The notes: generated by a model not told the origin, from the sequence alone. A DNA stretch of 64,000 nt from Luteimonas gilva (GCF_005239095.1 NZ_SZUA01000003.1:186001-250000), one strand, 5' to 3'. Shown: positions 15,778 through 25,238, counted from the first letter of the stretch. Translations and numbers: made by a program.

Positions 15778-17457
15778 TCAAGCGTTATTTGGTCTTGCGG
15801 ATAAAACCTTCACCGGAGGTTTCACCCGAAACATGAATTCTTTATCACTGTAGTACCTGATCTTCTCGCACAACACCGGCTGCGCCAGCCCCTCGTAGAA
15901 CACGATCTGCTTGTCCGGACCCAGCGCCTTCAATTCCTGCGGCAGCATCAACGCGCGCCGTTCTTCGGACTCGCTGCGGCTGTGGTCGCGTCCGCGCGTC
16001 ACGCTGTGGCGCTTGACGGTGGTGTAGCCCAGCATTTCGGAATAGTCGTTCGCGTCCTGCTGCTCGCGCGGGGCGAACACGATCTGCACGGCGTGATTGG
16101 TGATCAGGGTGCGCGCGACTTCCTTGCCGTAGGTCGCTTCCAGCTGCGCCTTGCTCTGGATGATGGGGAACACCCGCAGGTTGTAGCCGGCGATGTGGGT
16201 GATGGAGTCGGCCAGCTTGTCCACCCGGCCAATGGCGGTGAACTCGTCCATCAGCAGCAGGCATTGATGCTTGAGCGCCGGATTCTGCACCGGCAGCTGC
16301 TGGGTGTTCTCATTGATCAACTGGCTGAAGAACAGGTTGACCAATACCCGACATTCGCCCAGTTTGTGCGGCGGAATGACCAAATAGATGGTCGTCGGCT
16401 TCTTGCGCACCTCGTTGAGCCGGAAATCGTTGCCGCCGGTCGCCGCGTCCATGATCGGGCTGACGAACGGATTCAGCGGCTCGCGCAGCGTACCCATGAT
16501 CGAAGCGAAGGTTTCCTTCTCCTGCGACAGCAGGCCGGCGAAAGCGACCTTGGCGCTCGCGCTGAGGAAGCGCGCTTCGGCCAGGCTTTGCAGATAGTCC
16601 TTCAAATTGCGGCCGTCGCCGCAGGCCAGACGCAAGACCCCGCCCAGCGTCGGGAACTTCAGCAGTTCGAAGGGGTATCCCTGCTGGCGCTGGTCGTCGT
16701 AGTTCTCGTACAGGTAGAGCGCGAAGGCCAAGAACGCGTTACGCGCCTGGCTGACCCAGAACTTGTCCTCGCCGCCCTGATCGGGGTAGAGCATCGCGGC
16801 GATGGCCTGGATGTCGTTGATGCGCCGGTGCGGATCGGAGGCGACGTAGCCCATCGGGTTCCAGCGATGGGTGTGCGTGTCGTAGGGATTGAACTTGTAG
16901 ATCTTCTGGCCTTGCTCGGCGCGCCAGCCGGAGGTCAGCTCGAAGTTCTCGCCCTTGATGTCCAGCACCACGATCGAATCGCGGTACTCGAGCAGGTTGG
17001 GGATCACGATGCCCACGCCTTTGCCCGAACGCGTCGGCGCGGCCAGAATCGCGAACTGTTGGCCGGGCAGGCGGATCAGCGTGCTGCCGATCTTGCCGAT
17101 GACGATGCCGTCGGGCGCAGGCTTGAGCAGCCCGGCGCGCGCCAGCTCGCTGCGGCCGGCGAAGCGCGCTTCGCCGTGGGCCGATTTCGGGCGCGGCTTC
17201 AGGACCAGGACCAGACAACCCAGCCAGAGCGTGGCGGATACGCCGAAGCCCAAACCGCCGCCCCACCGGATCTTGGCGACATGCGGTGCGACCGCGGGCA
17301 CATCCAGCGCGCGGTAGTAGATGAGATAGGTGTTCCACTTCAACAGCTCCGCGTCCAGACCGAGCAAGGCCAGGGTCGCGTAGCCGGACAAGTACAGGCC
17401 GACGATGAGAAAAAGAAGAGTGATCGCTATCGCAAATAGCAGCCTGAACTTGACCAT
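15778..17457 (-). CDS. virD4: VirD4-type coupling protein of a type IV secretion system
   Basis: A 559-residue inner-membrane ATPase that recruits XVIPCD effectors to the type IV secretion channel. The start at 17457 (MVKFRLLFAIAITLLF) is preceded by GGAG and begins directly with the first membrane helix; an upstream in-frame ATG adds 27 poor residues. Two N-terminal helices span about 5-30 and 68-87. Walker A is APTRSGKG (about 140-147) and Walker B is LLLMDEFTAIG (about 400-410). Length fits Xanthomonas VirD4 (about 557 residues). No virB gene is in the window, so the channel must be encoded elsewhere. The last 25 or so codons are AT-rich like the following cassette. Confidence 0.93.
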   Translation of the reverse strand: MVKFRLLFAIAITLLFLIVGLYLSGYATLALLGLDAELLKWNTYLIYYRALDVPAVAPHVAKIRWGGGLGFGVSATLWLGCLVLVLKPRPKSAHGEARFAGRSELARAGLLKPAPDGIVIGKIGSTLIRLPGQQFAILAAPTRSGKGVGIVIPNLLEYRDSIVVLDIKGENFELTSGWRAEQGQKIYKFNPYDTHTHRWNPMGYVASDPHRRINDIQAIAAMLYPDQGGEDKFWVSQARNAFLAFALYLYENYDDQRQQGYPFELLKFPTLGGVLRLACGDGRNLKDYLQSLAEARFLSASAKVAFAGLLSQEKETFASIMGTLREPLNPFVSPIMDAATGGNDFRLNEVRKKPTTIYLVIPPHKLGECRVLVNLFFSQLINENTQQLPVQNPALKHQCLLLMDEFTAIGRVDKLADSITHIAGYNLRVFPIIQSKAQLEATYGKEVARTLITNHAVQIVFAPREQQDANDYSEMLGYTTVKRHSVTRGRDHSRSESEERRALMLPQELKALGPDKQIVFYEGLAQPVLCEKIRYYSDKEFMFRVKPPVKVLSARPNNA

Positions 17458-17870
17458 CTCGCCGCTCCTTCGCCGGTATTCGTTCTGGGCGCTTTGCCAT
17501 GACGGAATACGGTGAAAAAGTGGCCATGAGAAAAGCATGCTTTAACGCGATCGTCGGCGACCGATGCATCCGGTTGTTTGTCTCGCAATGCCATCATTGT
17601 CTAGGCATGAAACAAGGTGTCGACAGAGGCAGCTGAAACCTTTGAGTATCCATGGAACGCGAAAGTCTCTTGTCTTCATCGCGCTTTCGACAAGCCGGCG
17701 GTTCCGGCCAGCTACCATAAGACAAGAGGCGTGCGTTATTCGGCTTAGTCAGACGTAAGGTCCGGCTGGCCTGCTGTCGGAAGGCATTCGATGGCCATTT
17801 TGTTTTGGGAAGTCCGTCTTATTTCGCGCGTTCTTAAATCTTCCCAACAGCAGCGAGGTCATCAACAGCA
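17458..17870. other. 413-base intergenic region with a long inverted repeat
   Basis: No convincing gene is present; a 64-codon frame at 17564-17758 has no ribosome site and no recognisable product. An inverted repeat, CTCTTGTCTT at 17667-17676 and AAGACAAGAG at 17719-17728, encloses a smaller GC hairpin (GCCGGCGGTTCCGGC). The region should hold the promoters of virD4 (minus) and the secreted protein gene (plus). Confidence 0.6.
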
Positions 17871-18671
17871 ATGAAGCTCGAAGCAAGGCATTTGGCGCAG
17901 GCATTCTCCGCGCTCGCACTGGTTGCAGGGTTCAGTGGTCCTGGCTTCGCTCAGGTAGCGGCGACCGCGACTTCCAACGATCCGTATGAAATCCTGGCCT
18001 GGGCTCCCTTCAAGAGCGGCGACGGTCGCATCGAGATCCGGCGTGTCATCGAGGAGGACGGCACTCGGGCCGTCGCCATTGTACGAATGGCCCCCATCGG
18101 AACGCATTACGAGCCGCGCAGGGAATGGGCCGGCCTGCCTTTGGCCGAGCAAGTGAACATGGCTTACGAACATCTCACGGGCCAGGTGCTGACGCGCGAG
18201 GCCTATCGCGCCTTGCAGGACGTTGAAGAGGCGAAGATCCGGGGGGCGGCTGTGGAGGCGGGTCTGCCCTTAACCACGCATGCCGGTTTTGAACCAAGGT
18301 CCGCCTGTGAAGCAGTAACGACGGTAGACAACGGGTTCCATTACGACTGCAAGGTGTATGGCCCTATCAGCCGAGAAAGGAACGGAGTGGACGATGTGTG
18401 CCTGCTGACGGCGGCCATCGTCGGTAGTCACAAGATGCAGATTTCGTATCGGGGCACGGACGACGCCTATCACGAGAATTTCAGCAGCGAGGTTACCCAA
18501 GGCCACTTCGTGGCGTCGCAACTTCTGACGGGCGTGAAAAGAACCCGGCGAGGTCAAATCTATAAGGCGGATAACGACGAATACAGCCGCTACAGCTTCG
18601 ACGGCGATTTCACGCTGGAGGGCTTCTTCGATCCGAACGTGACGCAGTGCCAGACGATTACGAACGACTGA
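17871..18671 (+). CDS. Secreted hypothetical protein
   Basis: A 266-residue protein with a signal peptide (about residues 1-27, ending GFSGPGFAQ). The mature part has four cysteines in its second half (CEAV, YDCKVYG, DVCLLT, TQCQTI), suggesting disulfides in the periplasm or outside the cell. I recognise no family. It contains SYRGTDDAYHENFSSEVTQGHF; SYRGTDD recalls lipase-like proteins, but no GxSxG motif is visible. It is a single-gene unit beside virD4 and ends in a clear terminator. A role in competition is possible from position only. Confidence 0.6.
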   Translation: MKLEARHLAQAFSALALVAGFSGPGFAQVAATATSNDPYEILAWAPFKSGDGRIEIRRVIEEDGTRAVAIVRMAPIGTHYEPRREWAGLPLAEQVNMAYEHLTGQVLTREAYRALQDVEEAKIRGAAVEAGLPLTTHAGFEPRSACEAVTTVDNGFHYDCKVYGPISRERNGVDDVCLLTAAIVGSHKMQISYRGTDDAYHENFSSEVTQGHFVASQLLTGVKRTRRGQIYKADNDEYSRYSFDGDFTLEGFFDPNVTQCQTITND

Positions 18672-18683
18672 TGCTTAAGATCG

Positions 18684-18715
18684 CCCTGTTGGCGCGCCAA
18701 GCGCCAACAGGGTTT
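18684..18715 (+). terminator. Terminator after the secreted protein gene
   Basis: A perfect 12-bp stem (CCCTGTTGGCGC at 18684-18695, GCGCCAACAGGG at 18701-18712) with a five-base loop is followed by TTT. It starts 13 bases after the stop codon. Confidence 0.75.
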
Positions 18716-18759
18716 CGAGATCGCTCAGAAGCTCCCCCTCGCGAGCATCGACGATCATG

Positions 18760-19977
18760 TCAACGGGCATTGTGGATCGCGGCTATCCGCGCCCTACGCA
18801 AAGCTTCGCCCAGCGCAGGCCCCTGAAGATCGGCATTAGCGATGTCTGCGCCGCGAACTGCGGATGCCGCCGCGTACAGCCGCAACAGTTCGCGGCCCTG
18901 CGGATAGTCGGCCTCGGCATTGCCGCCGCGGCCGCGCTTGTCCGCTTCGCAAACCAAGGCGAGTTGGGCGATGCGTTCGGGCTTGCGGAAGCCGTCGCAG
19001 CGGGCGATCAGGTCGTGCACGGTGTCGTCGCGCAATTCGGCCAGGCGATGGACGTTGAGGTGTTCGCGGCAGGCGATCACGGCCAGGTCGCGATGCGCGG
19101 CGGGGACTTTCAGCCGCTCGCACAGCCCGCGCAGCGGCGCGAGGCCGCGTTCTTCGTGCATCACGTGGCGCGGCAATTCGTCGGCCGGCGTCAGCGCCTT
19201 GCCCAGATCGTGGGTCAAAGCGGCGAAGCCGACCAGATCGTCGCCCGGCGCCAGTGTCGCGGCCATGTCGCAGACCATTTCGATGTGCACGCCGGTGTCG
19301 ATTTCGGGATGGTATTCGGCGCGCTGCGGCACGCCGTACAGCGCATCGACCTCGGGCAGCACCGCACGCAGCGCGTGACCGTCGTGCAAGGTGCGCAGGA
19401 ATGCGGACGGGCGCGCGGACGCGAGGGCGCGGGACAGCTCTTGCCAGACGCGCTCGGGCACCAGCGCATCCAATTCGCCGGATGCGGACATCTGGCGGAT
19501 CAGGGCCATCGTTTCCGGCGCCACGACGAAACCCAGCGGCGCGAGCCGCGCCATGAAGCGGGCGGCGCGCAGGACGCGCAACGGATCCTCGACGAAAGCC
19601 GGGCCGACGTGGCGCAGGATCTTCGCGTCGATATCGCGCGCGCCGCCGTACGGATCGACCAGCGCGCCGCTTTCGTCCTGGGCGATCGCGTTGATGGTGA
19701 AATCGCGGCGGCCCAGGTCTTCTTCCAGCGTCACCGAGGGATCGGCATCGACCACGAAGCCGCGATAGCCGCGCCCGGATTTGCGTTCGGTGCGCGCCAG
19801 CGCGTATTCCTCGCCGGTTTCGGGATGCAGGAACACCGGGAAATCGCGCCCGACCGACTTGAAGCCGGCGGCGAGCATCGCCCCAGGCGTTTCGCCGACG
19901 ACGACGAAGTCGCGATCGCCCGGCGCCAGGCCGAGCAGCCGGTCGCGCACCGCGCCGCCGACGAGGTAGGTCTTCAT
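18760..19977 (-). CDS. cca: Multifunctional CCA-adding tRNA nucleotidyltransferase
   Basis: A 405-residue enzyme that builds and repairs the 3'-CCA end of tRNA. The N-terminus [17 protein letters not shown] is the class II polymerase beta superfamily signature. It is followed by RDFVVVG, the [10 protein letters not shown] motif and the template-recognition [13 protein letters not shown]. The C-terminal half has an HD domain ([17 protein letters not shown]), as in the longer gammaproteobacterial Cca with phosphatase and phosphodiesterase activity. It lies seven bases after slt and is probably its operon partner. Confidence 0.95.
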   Translation of the reverse strand: MKTYLVGGAVRDRLLGLAPGDRDFVVVGETPGAMLAAGFKSVGRDFPVFLHPETGEEYALARTERKSGRGYRGFVVDADPSVTLEEDLGRRDFTINAIAQDESGALVDPYGGARDIDAKILRHVGPAFVEDPLRVLRAARFMARLAPLGFVVAPETMALIRQMSASGELDALVPERVWQELSRALASARPSAFLRTLHDGHALRAVLPEVDALYGVPQRAEYHPEIDTGVHIEMVCDMAATLAPGDDLVGFAALTHDLGKALTPADELPRHVMHEERGLAPLRGLCERLKVPAAHRDLAVIACREHLNVHRLAELRDDTVHDLIARCDGFRKPERIAQLALVCEADKRGRGGNAEADYPQGRELLRLYAAASAVRGADIANADLQGPALGEALRRARIAAIHNAR

Positions 19978-19984
19978 CGCGGCC

Positions 19985-21946
19985 TCAAGCCTTCGGCGGT
20001 TCCGCGAGCGGGCAGGCGAAAGTCTTGCGCTTGCCCGACACCGCGCCGCGGATGCGATCGCTCACCGGCAAAGCGTCGCCGTTCATGCGCCAGTCGTACA
20101 TCACGCTGAAGGCCAGTACGCGAGCCACGTATTCGCGGGTTTCCTTGTAGCTGATGGTTTCGATCCACACGTCCGGATCGAAGCCGGGGCGCTGCGCCTG
20201 CCAGCGCGCGGTCGGCGACGGGCCGGCGTTGTACGCGGCCATCGCGATGTAGGGCTGGCCGTACTTGTCTTCCATTTCGCGCAGATAGGCGGTGCCGAGC
20301 GCGATGTTGGTGTCCGAGTCGTACAGGTCTTCCACGCCGTTGTAAGGCAAGCCGAGCCGGCGCGCGGTCGCCGCGCCGGTGGCCGGCACCAGCTGCATCA
20401 GGCCGTAGGCGTTCGCGCCCGAGCGCGCGCGCGGGTTGAACACGCTTTCGGCGCGGATCTCGGCGGCGACCCAGGCCGGGTCGAGCCCGTTCTTGGCCGC
20501 TTCGCGGCGGATCGTCGCGTCGTGATGGATCGGGAAGCGCAAGTGGTACAGGCGCAATTCGTCCGGCTTGTTGCGTCCGCCGTAAGTGCCGAGCGCGAAC
20601 ACGGCGCGGTCGAACCAGCCGTTGTCCTGCGCGACGGCGACCGCGGCGCGGCGTTGGGTATCGTCGAGACGCGACAAGGCGCTGTCCCATTCGCGCTGCG
20701 CCCAACCGCTGCGTTCGATCCGGTACAGCGCCATCGCGCGGACGATGGCCGGATCGCGCGCGACCGCCGTTTTCGCGGCGCTGTCGTCCGGCTTCCACGC
20801 GCACAGGGCGTAAGGCAGGCCAAGCTTGTCCGCGGCCATGAAACCGTGGAAATCCGGCTTGCGCGCGGCGGCGCGATACAGCGGCTGTGCGGCGGCCTTG
20901 TCGCCGGTCAGTTCGGCCATGCGCGCTTCGAAATAGGTCCAGCGCGAATCGCCGCGCTGCTTGTCGCCCATTTTGCGGATCGCGGCCAGCGTGGCGGGCC
21001 AGTCGCCGCGCGACATCGCTTCGCGCGCGCGCCATTCGTGCAGGCGTTCGTCGTAAGCGGATTCGGGCACCGCGTTCAAACGCCGCGCCGAGTCGGGTTC
21101 GTACGAGGCCACCGACCACAGCGCGATCTGGTACAGCACGCGGGCTTTCTCCGCCTCGCTGAAGCCCAGCGCGTCCGCGTATCTCTGCAACTGCATTTCC
21201 GCCGCGATCGGCGTGGATTTGGCCAGCCGCGCCAAACCTTGCGAGGCGACCATGCGGCTGCGCGGCGTCTTCGGCCAATTCAGGGCGCGCGGATGCACCG
21301 CTTCCATGAAGGCGGCGTAGTCGTTGGCCAACGCCGCATCCTCGGCCGGCATGCCGCGCGCGGCGGCGCGCATCACCGGCGCCTGCCATTCGGCCGCGCC
21401 CAGGTCCAAGCGTTCCCAGCGCAATGCCGGCGTCAGTCCGCCTTTGGCGATCAGCGTCGTGAAGGCGGTTTCGCATTCGCCGGGCAGGATCTTGCCGCTG
21501 CGCCAGACCGCTTGCGCATCCTTGACCCATTGCGCGTCGGCGGCGCCGGTGGCGGCGCGCGCGTTCAATTCGGCGCAGCGCATCGCGCTGTCCTTGATCG
21601 ACGGCGACCACGCGGCGCGGAACGCGGGCCAATCCTGGCGCTTGGCGACCGCGGGCAGCCAGATCTCGCGGAACGCTTCGGCCACGGCCTGGCCCTGGTA
21701 GCGGGCGAGGAAAGCTTGCGCTTGCGCCGAAGGCAGCGTGTCGATGTCGCGCTTGAGCGCCGCGTATTCGATCCAGCCGTACAACGGATCGCGGCTCAGC
21801 GACGAGTACTGCGCGGCGTCGAAGCGGCCCGCTTCGGCGGCTTCGATCGCGGCGCGCACTTGCGCGTCCGAATTCTGCGCTAGCGCCGGCGAAACGAACG
21901 CCAGCAGCGCGGTTGCGAGTAGCATGTGGGGGCTGAATAGGCGCAT
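19985..21946 (-). CDS. slt: Soluble lytic murein transglycosylase (Slt70 type)
   Basis: A 653-residue periplasmic enzyme that cleaves the glycan strands of peptidoglycan. The start at 21946 gives the signal peptide [20 protein letters not shown]; the frame runs on upstream but without a signal. A long alpha-helical superhelix (about 30-450) precedes the catalytic lysozyme-like domain with [19 protein letters not shown] (catalytic Glu in the ES motif), GLMQLVPAT and AMAAYNAGP. Length agrees with Slt70 (645 residues in E. coli). Confidence 0.95.
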   Translation of the reverse strand: MRLFSPHMLLATALLAFVSPALAQNSDAQVRAAIEAAEAGRFDAAQYSSLSRDPLYGWIEYAALKRDIDTLPSAQAQAFLARYQGQAVAEAFREIWLPAVAKRQDWPAFRAAWSPSIKDSAMRCAELNARAATGAADAQWVKDAQAVWRSGKILPGECETAFTTLIAKGGLTPALRWERLDLGAAEWQAPVMRAAARGMPAEDAALANDYAAFMEAVHPRALNWPKTPRSRMVASQGLARLAKSTPIAAEMQLQRYADALGFSEAEKARVLYQIALWSVASYEPDSARRLNAVPESAYDERLHEWRAREAMSRGDWPATLAAIRKMGDKQRGDSRWTYFEARMAELTGDKAAAQPLYRAAARKPDFHGFMAADKLGLPYALCAWKPDDSAAKTAVARDPAIVRAMALYRIERSGWAQREWDSALSRLDDTQRRAAVAVAQDNGWFDRAVFALGTYGGRNKPDELRLYHLRFPIHHDATIRREAAKNGLDPAWVAAEIRAESVFNPRARSGANAYGLMQLVPATGAATARRLGLPYNGVEDLYDSDTNIALGTAYLREMEDKYGQPYIAMAAYNAGPSPTARWQAQRPGFDPDVWIETISYKETREYVARVLAFSVMYDWRMNGDALPVSDRIRGAVSGKRKTFACPLAEPPKA

Positions 21947-22028
21947 CGGCGGACTATAGCCGATGATTCGTGAACAGGATTCCGGCCGCGACGCGCGCCG
22001 GGCCGCCGGTCGAAAAGGCATCGCGACG

Positions 22029-22823
22029 ATGGAAGGCTTCTGGATATTTCCGCTGCTCGGCGCGATCGCCGGCGTGCTCGCCGGCCTGCTCGGCATCGGC
22101 GGCGGACTGGTGCTGGTGGCCGCGCTGGTGTGGATATTGCCGCTGCAGGGCGTGCCGAAAGAGGCGGCGATGCATGCGGCGCTGGCCAGCTCGATGGCGA
22201 GCATCGTGCTGACCGCAGCGTCGTCGGCGTACGCGCATCACCGCCGCGGCAGCGTGCTGTGGCCGACCGTGGCGTGGATGGTGCCGGGCTTGCTGCTCGG
22301 CGGTTGGCTCGGCAGCCTGCTCGCGGTGCATCTGGGCGACAACGTGCTGCGCCTGTTCGTGGCGGGTTATTGCTATCTGGCCGCCGCGCAGTTGGTCTGG
22401 GGCAAAGTGAAAGCGCAGGCCGGCGGCGACGTGCGTCCGAGCGGATTGCCGATGAGCGCGGCTGGCGTGGGCATCGGCGCGGTGTCGGCGGTGGTGGGTA
22501 TCGGCGGCGGCAGCATGACGGTGCCTTTGCTGGTTTGGCGCGGCGTGGCGCCGGTGCGCGCGGTGGGCACGTCCTCGGCGTGCGGCATCGCGATCGGCAT
22601 CGGCAGCGCGCTCGGTTATGCCTTGCATGCGCCGAGCGGCGCTTTGCCGGCGAACGCGATCGGCTACGTGTATTTGCCGGCGGCGATCGGCGTGGCGGTG
22701 GCGTCGGTGCTCGCCGCGCCGTTCGGCACGAAGCTGGCGCACGCGATCAGCGGCACGGCGTTGAAGCGGGTGTTCGCGATCTTCCTGGCGGTGATGGGCA
22801 CCAGCCTGCTGTTCGGCGGTTAG
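22029..22823 (+). CDS. TauE/SafE-family sulfite/organosulfonate exporter-like permease
   Basis: A 264-residue membrane protein of eight or so helices with the duplicated motif of the family: GVLAGLLGIGGGLVLV near the N-terminus and GAVSAVVGIGGGSMTVPLL in the second half. The start at 22029 places the first helix at the N-terminus; an upstream in-frame ATG at 21963 would add 22 polar residues. The substrate cannot be told from sequence. It is divergent from slt, with 82 bases between them. Confidence 0.85.
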   Translation: MEGFWIFPLLGAIAGVLAGLLGIGGGLVLVAALVWILPLQGVPKEAAMHAALASSMASIVLTAASSAYAHHRRGSVLWPTVAWMVPGLLLGGWLGSLLAVHLGDNVLRLFVAGYCYLAAAQLVWGKVKAQAGGDVRPSGLPMSAAGVGIGAVSAVVGIGGGSMTVPLLVWRGVAPVRAVGTSSACGIAIGIGSALGYALHAPSGALPANAIGYVYLPAAIGVAVASVLAAPFGTKLAHAISGTALKRVFAIFLAVMGTSLLFGG

Positions 22824-22836
22824 CGCTTCGCTTTTT

Positions 22837-22920
22837 TGTAGGAGCGGCTTCAGCCGCGAGCTCTTCTTACAGGTCGCCGCGTCTTGAGGGAAAGCGCTCG
22901 CGGCTGAAGCCGCTCCCACA
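22837..22920. repeat. Dispersed palindromic repeat (GGAGCGGCTTCAGCC family)
   Basis: TGTAGGAGCGGCTTCAGCCG and its inverted partner CGGCTGAAGCCGCTCCCACA flank a variable centre. It lies between two convergent genes. Further copies are at 27175, 35547, 46591, 48959 and 63142. Confidence 0.85.
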
Positions 22921-22931
22921 AGATCAAATGC

Positions 22932-23723
22932 TCAGCGCAGGGCTTTTTCGGGAACGTCGAGTTCGACCGAAAGCGCCAAATGATCGGAAAACGCCGCCGG
23001 GAACGCTTTCGCGTCGGCCATGCGCACCGAATCGGTGACCAGGATGTGGTCGATCGCCCGCTGCGGCCGCCAGCTCGGGAACGTCGGCACGCAGAACGCG
23101 GGCGGTTGCAGGCGCGTTTGGCGATACAGCGTCTGCATCTCGGGGCGATCCGGCACGCAGTTGAAATCGCCCATCAGCACCGCGTGCTCGTGGTCGGACA
23201 GCAGTTCGGCGATGTAGGCCAGCTGCGCGCGCCGCGATTGCGCGCCGAGCGACAGATGCGCCACCGCCACGGTCAAGCCGGCGTCGCCGTCGCCGAAGCG
23301 CGCCATCAGCACGCCGCGGCCGGAAATGCGTCCGGGCAGCGGATGGTCGATCACTTCCACCGGCTCCAACTTGCTCAACAAGCCGTTAGCGCTGGAAGCG
23401 AGATTGCCGACGCGCCGGTTGGGCTGGTGGCTCCAGTAATCGAAACCGCCGCGTTCGGCCAAGTAATGGGTCTGGTTGGTGAAGCCGGAACGCCAGCTGC
23501 CCGGGTCGCTTTCCTGCAGGCCGACGATGTCGTGTTCGCCGGCCAATTGCGCGATCGCGTCGAGCGAAACGCGCTTGTTGCCCGCCGGCAGCACGTGCGA
23601 CCAGCTGCGCGTGGCGTAATCGCTGTAGCGGCGCGTGCTGGAACCGGCTTGGATGTTCGCGCTGAGCAGGCGCAAACGGCGATGCGCCCGATCCTCGGCC
23701 GGCGGCGTGGCGTCCGCGGTCAT
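22932..23723 (-). CDS. Endonuclease/exonuclease/phosphatase-family protein
   Basis: A 263-residue protein of the EEP (DNase I-like) superfamily. The catalytic motifs are in order: SANIQAG near residue 20, the metal-binding Glu in GLQESD (about 69-74), VAVAHLSLG, GDFNCVPDRP (about 189-198), AIDHILVTD and SDHLALSVE near the end. No signal peptide is seen, so it is probably cytoplasmic. The substrate (nucleic acid, phosphoinositide or other phosphoester) is not clear. Its start overlaps the stop of the upstream dsbA-like gene, suggesting coupling. Confidence 0.88.
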   Translation of the reverse strand: MTADATPPAEDRAHRRLRLLSANIQAGSSTRRYSDYATRSWSHVLPAGNKRVSLDAIAQLAGEHDIVGLQESDPGSWRSGFTNQTHYLAERGGFDYWSHQPNRRVGNLASSANGLLSKLEPVEVIDHPLPGRISGRGVLMARFGDGDAGLTVAVAHLSLGAQSRRAQLAYIAELLSDHEHAVLMGDFNCVPDRPEMQTLYRQTRLQPPAFCVPTFPSWRPQRAIDHILVTDSVRMADAKAFPAAFSDHLALSVELDVPEKALR

Positions 23724-24352
23724 CGGAGCGCTTTGCGTTCCTTGGCGATGAGCTGGTCGGCGATCCGCAGCATGTCCTTATAGCTGTTGCCGAGGATGCG
23801 GTACTTGCCGTTGACGATCATCGTCGGCGTGCCCGGCAATTCCACCTTCACGGCGAAGTCGCGCGCGCGGGCCAGCTTGGGGTCGAGCTTGGGATCGCGC
23901 ATCGCCTGCGCGAACTTGGCCGCGTCGACGCCGTATTGGGCGTAGAAGCCCGCCAATTCCTCCACCGACGCGTTGCGCGGCAGGTCGCGGCTGGTGTTGA
24001 CGGCGCGGAACACCGCGTCGTGGCTGCGCGCGAACAGGCCTTTGACGCCCTGCGCGGCGTAGAAGGCGCGGGCGTAGGGATCGTCGCCGCCGTACACCGC
24101 CGGCAAATAGGTGAAGCGCACGTCGGCCGGCAATTTCGCCTTCCAGGCGCCGACCAGCGGCTGGAACTCGGCGCAGTAGTGGCACCAGTAGCCGAACACT
24201 TCGACCACTTCGATCTTGCCGTTGAGCGGATCGAGCGGTTGCGGTTCGGAGACTTCGACATAGTCGACGCCCGGCGTCAGCGCCTGGGCGAAAGCCAGCG
24301 CGGGCGAGAGCAGGGCGGCCAGCAGGGCGAAGGTCGCCAGGCGCTTGATCAT
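23720..24352 (-). CDS. dsbA: Thiol:disulfide interchange protein DsbA (periplasmic)
   Basis: A 210-residue oxidoreductase with a signal peptide (MIKRLATFALLAALLSPALA) and a thioredoxin-like fold. The active site is CHYC (Cys57-Cys60) in VFGYWCHYC, with the cis-proline loop in LPGTPTMIVNG. It introduces disulfides into secreted proteins. It is the third of three DsbA-like genes in a row on this strand, and its stop overlaps the start of the EEP gene. Unlike the other two it has no lipobox, so it should be soluble. Confidence 0.92.
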   Translation of the reverse strand: MIKRLATFALLAALLSPALAFAQALTPGVDYVEVSEPQPLDPLNGKIEVVEVFGYWCHYCAEFQPLVGAWKAKLPADVRFTYLPAVYGGDDPYARAFYAAQGVKGLFARSHDAVFRAVNTSRDLPRNASVEELAGFYAQYGVDAAKFAQAMRDPKLDPKLARARDFAVKVELPGTPTMIVNGKYRILGNSYKDMLRIADQLIAKERKALR

Positions 24353-24404
24353 GGACTCGGAACTCCGTGCATGCGGAAGGGATATGGGGACCGCGCCGCG
24401 CCGC

Positions 24405-25238
24405 TCAAGGCGCGGGACGGGCGCTTTCCTGCGCGATCAGCGCGTCGGCGATGCGCAGCATGTCGGGGAAGGTCTTGCCGAGCACGCGGTACTTGCCGTT
24501 GACGATGATCGTCGGCGTGCCTTCCAAGCCGGAACGGATCGCCCATTGCTTGGCCTTGCTGAGCTTGGCGTTGACCGCGAAGCTTTCCATGGTGCTGGCG
24601 AATTGCTTGGGATCCACGCCGTACTTGCCGTAGAACGCGGCGACGTCGGCCACCGAATCCTGGCCGCGCTCGCCCTTCAGCGTCTGGTCGATGTGGATGG
24701 CCTTGAACAGGTCGTTGTGCGTGCGCTCGACCAGGCCCAGGGTTTCGGAGGCGTAATAAGCCTTGGCGTAGGTGATCCACGGTCCGCCGAACGCGGCCGG
24801 CACGTAGGTGAAGCGCACGTTCGCCGGCAGCTTCTTCTCCCAACTGTTCACCAGCGGCTGGAATTGCGCGCAGGCCGGGCAGACGTAGCCGAACACTTCC
24901 ACCACTTCGACCTTGCCGTTCAAGGGCAGATAAGGCTGGCCGTTGGGGATTTCGACGTAATCGGTGCCGGGCGTCAGCGCGCCGCTCGCCGCGGGCGGCG
25001 CGGCGGCGGCGGCGTCGGCGTCGGCGGGCGCGGCTTCCGGCGCAGGCGTTTGCGCCGATGCGGCGGGCGCCGGCGTCTCGCCGGAGGCCGCGGGCTCGTC
25101 GGCCGGCACCGGTTCGTTGGCGGCGGGCGCGGCGTTTTCGGCGGCGGCCGGAGTCGCGGCGGGCGCGGGCGTTTCCTGCTTGTTGCAGGCCATCAGCGGC
25201 AGCAGAACGAGCAGCAGCAGGGCGAAACGCTTATTCAT
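24405..25238 (-). CDS. DsbA-family lipoprotein with long Ala/Pro linker
   Basis: A 277-residue protein. The N-terminus MNKRFALLLLVLLPLMAC has a lipobox (LMAC, Cys18). Residues about 22-86 form a low-complexity linker rich in Ala, Pro and Glu. The DsbA-like domain follows, with active site CPAC (Cys120-Cys123) and cis-proline loop LEGTPTIIVNGKY. The linker would let the oxidoreductase reach out from the membrane. Strong similarity to the 210-residue neighbour (PGTDYVEIPNGQPY, EVVEVFGY) shows tandem duplication. Confidence 0.9.
   Translation of the reverse strand: MNKRFALLLLVLLPLMACNKQETPAPAATPAAAENAAPAANEPVPADEPAASGETPAPAASAQTPAPEAAPADADAAAAAPPAASGALTPGTDYVEIPNGQPYLPLNGKVEVVEVFGYVCPACAQFQPLVNSWEKKLPANVRFTYVPAAFGGPWITYAKAYYASETLGLVERTHNDLFKAIHIDQTLKGERGQDSVADVAAFYGKYGVDPKQFASTMESFAVNAKLSKAKQWAIRSGLEGTPTIIVNGKYRVLGKTFPDMLRIADALIAQESARPAP

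Noticed and set aside
17564-17758. Possible small gene between virD4 and the secreted protein gene
   Set aside because: No ribosome site and no plausible protein; the frame runs through an inverted repeat.
17871-18671. Secreted protein next to virD4 as a second XVIPCD effector
   Set aside because: It has a Sec signal peptide and no XVIPCD-like C-terminus, whereas X-T4SS effectors lack signal peptides.
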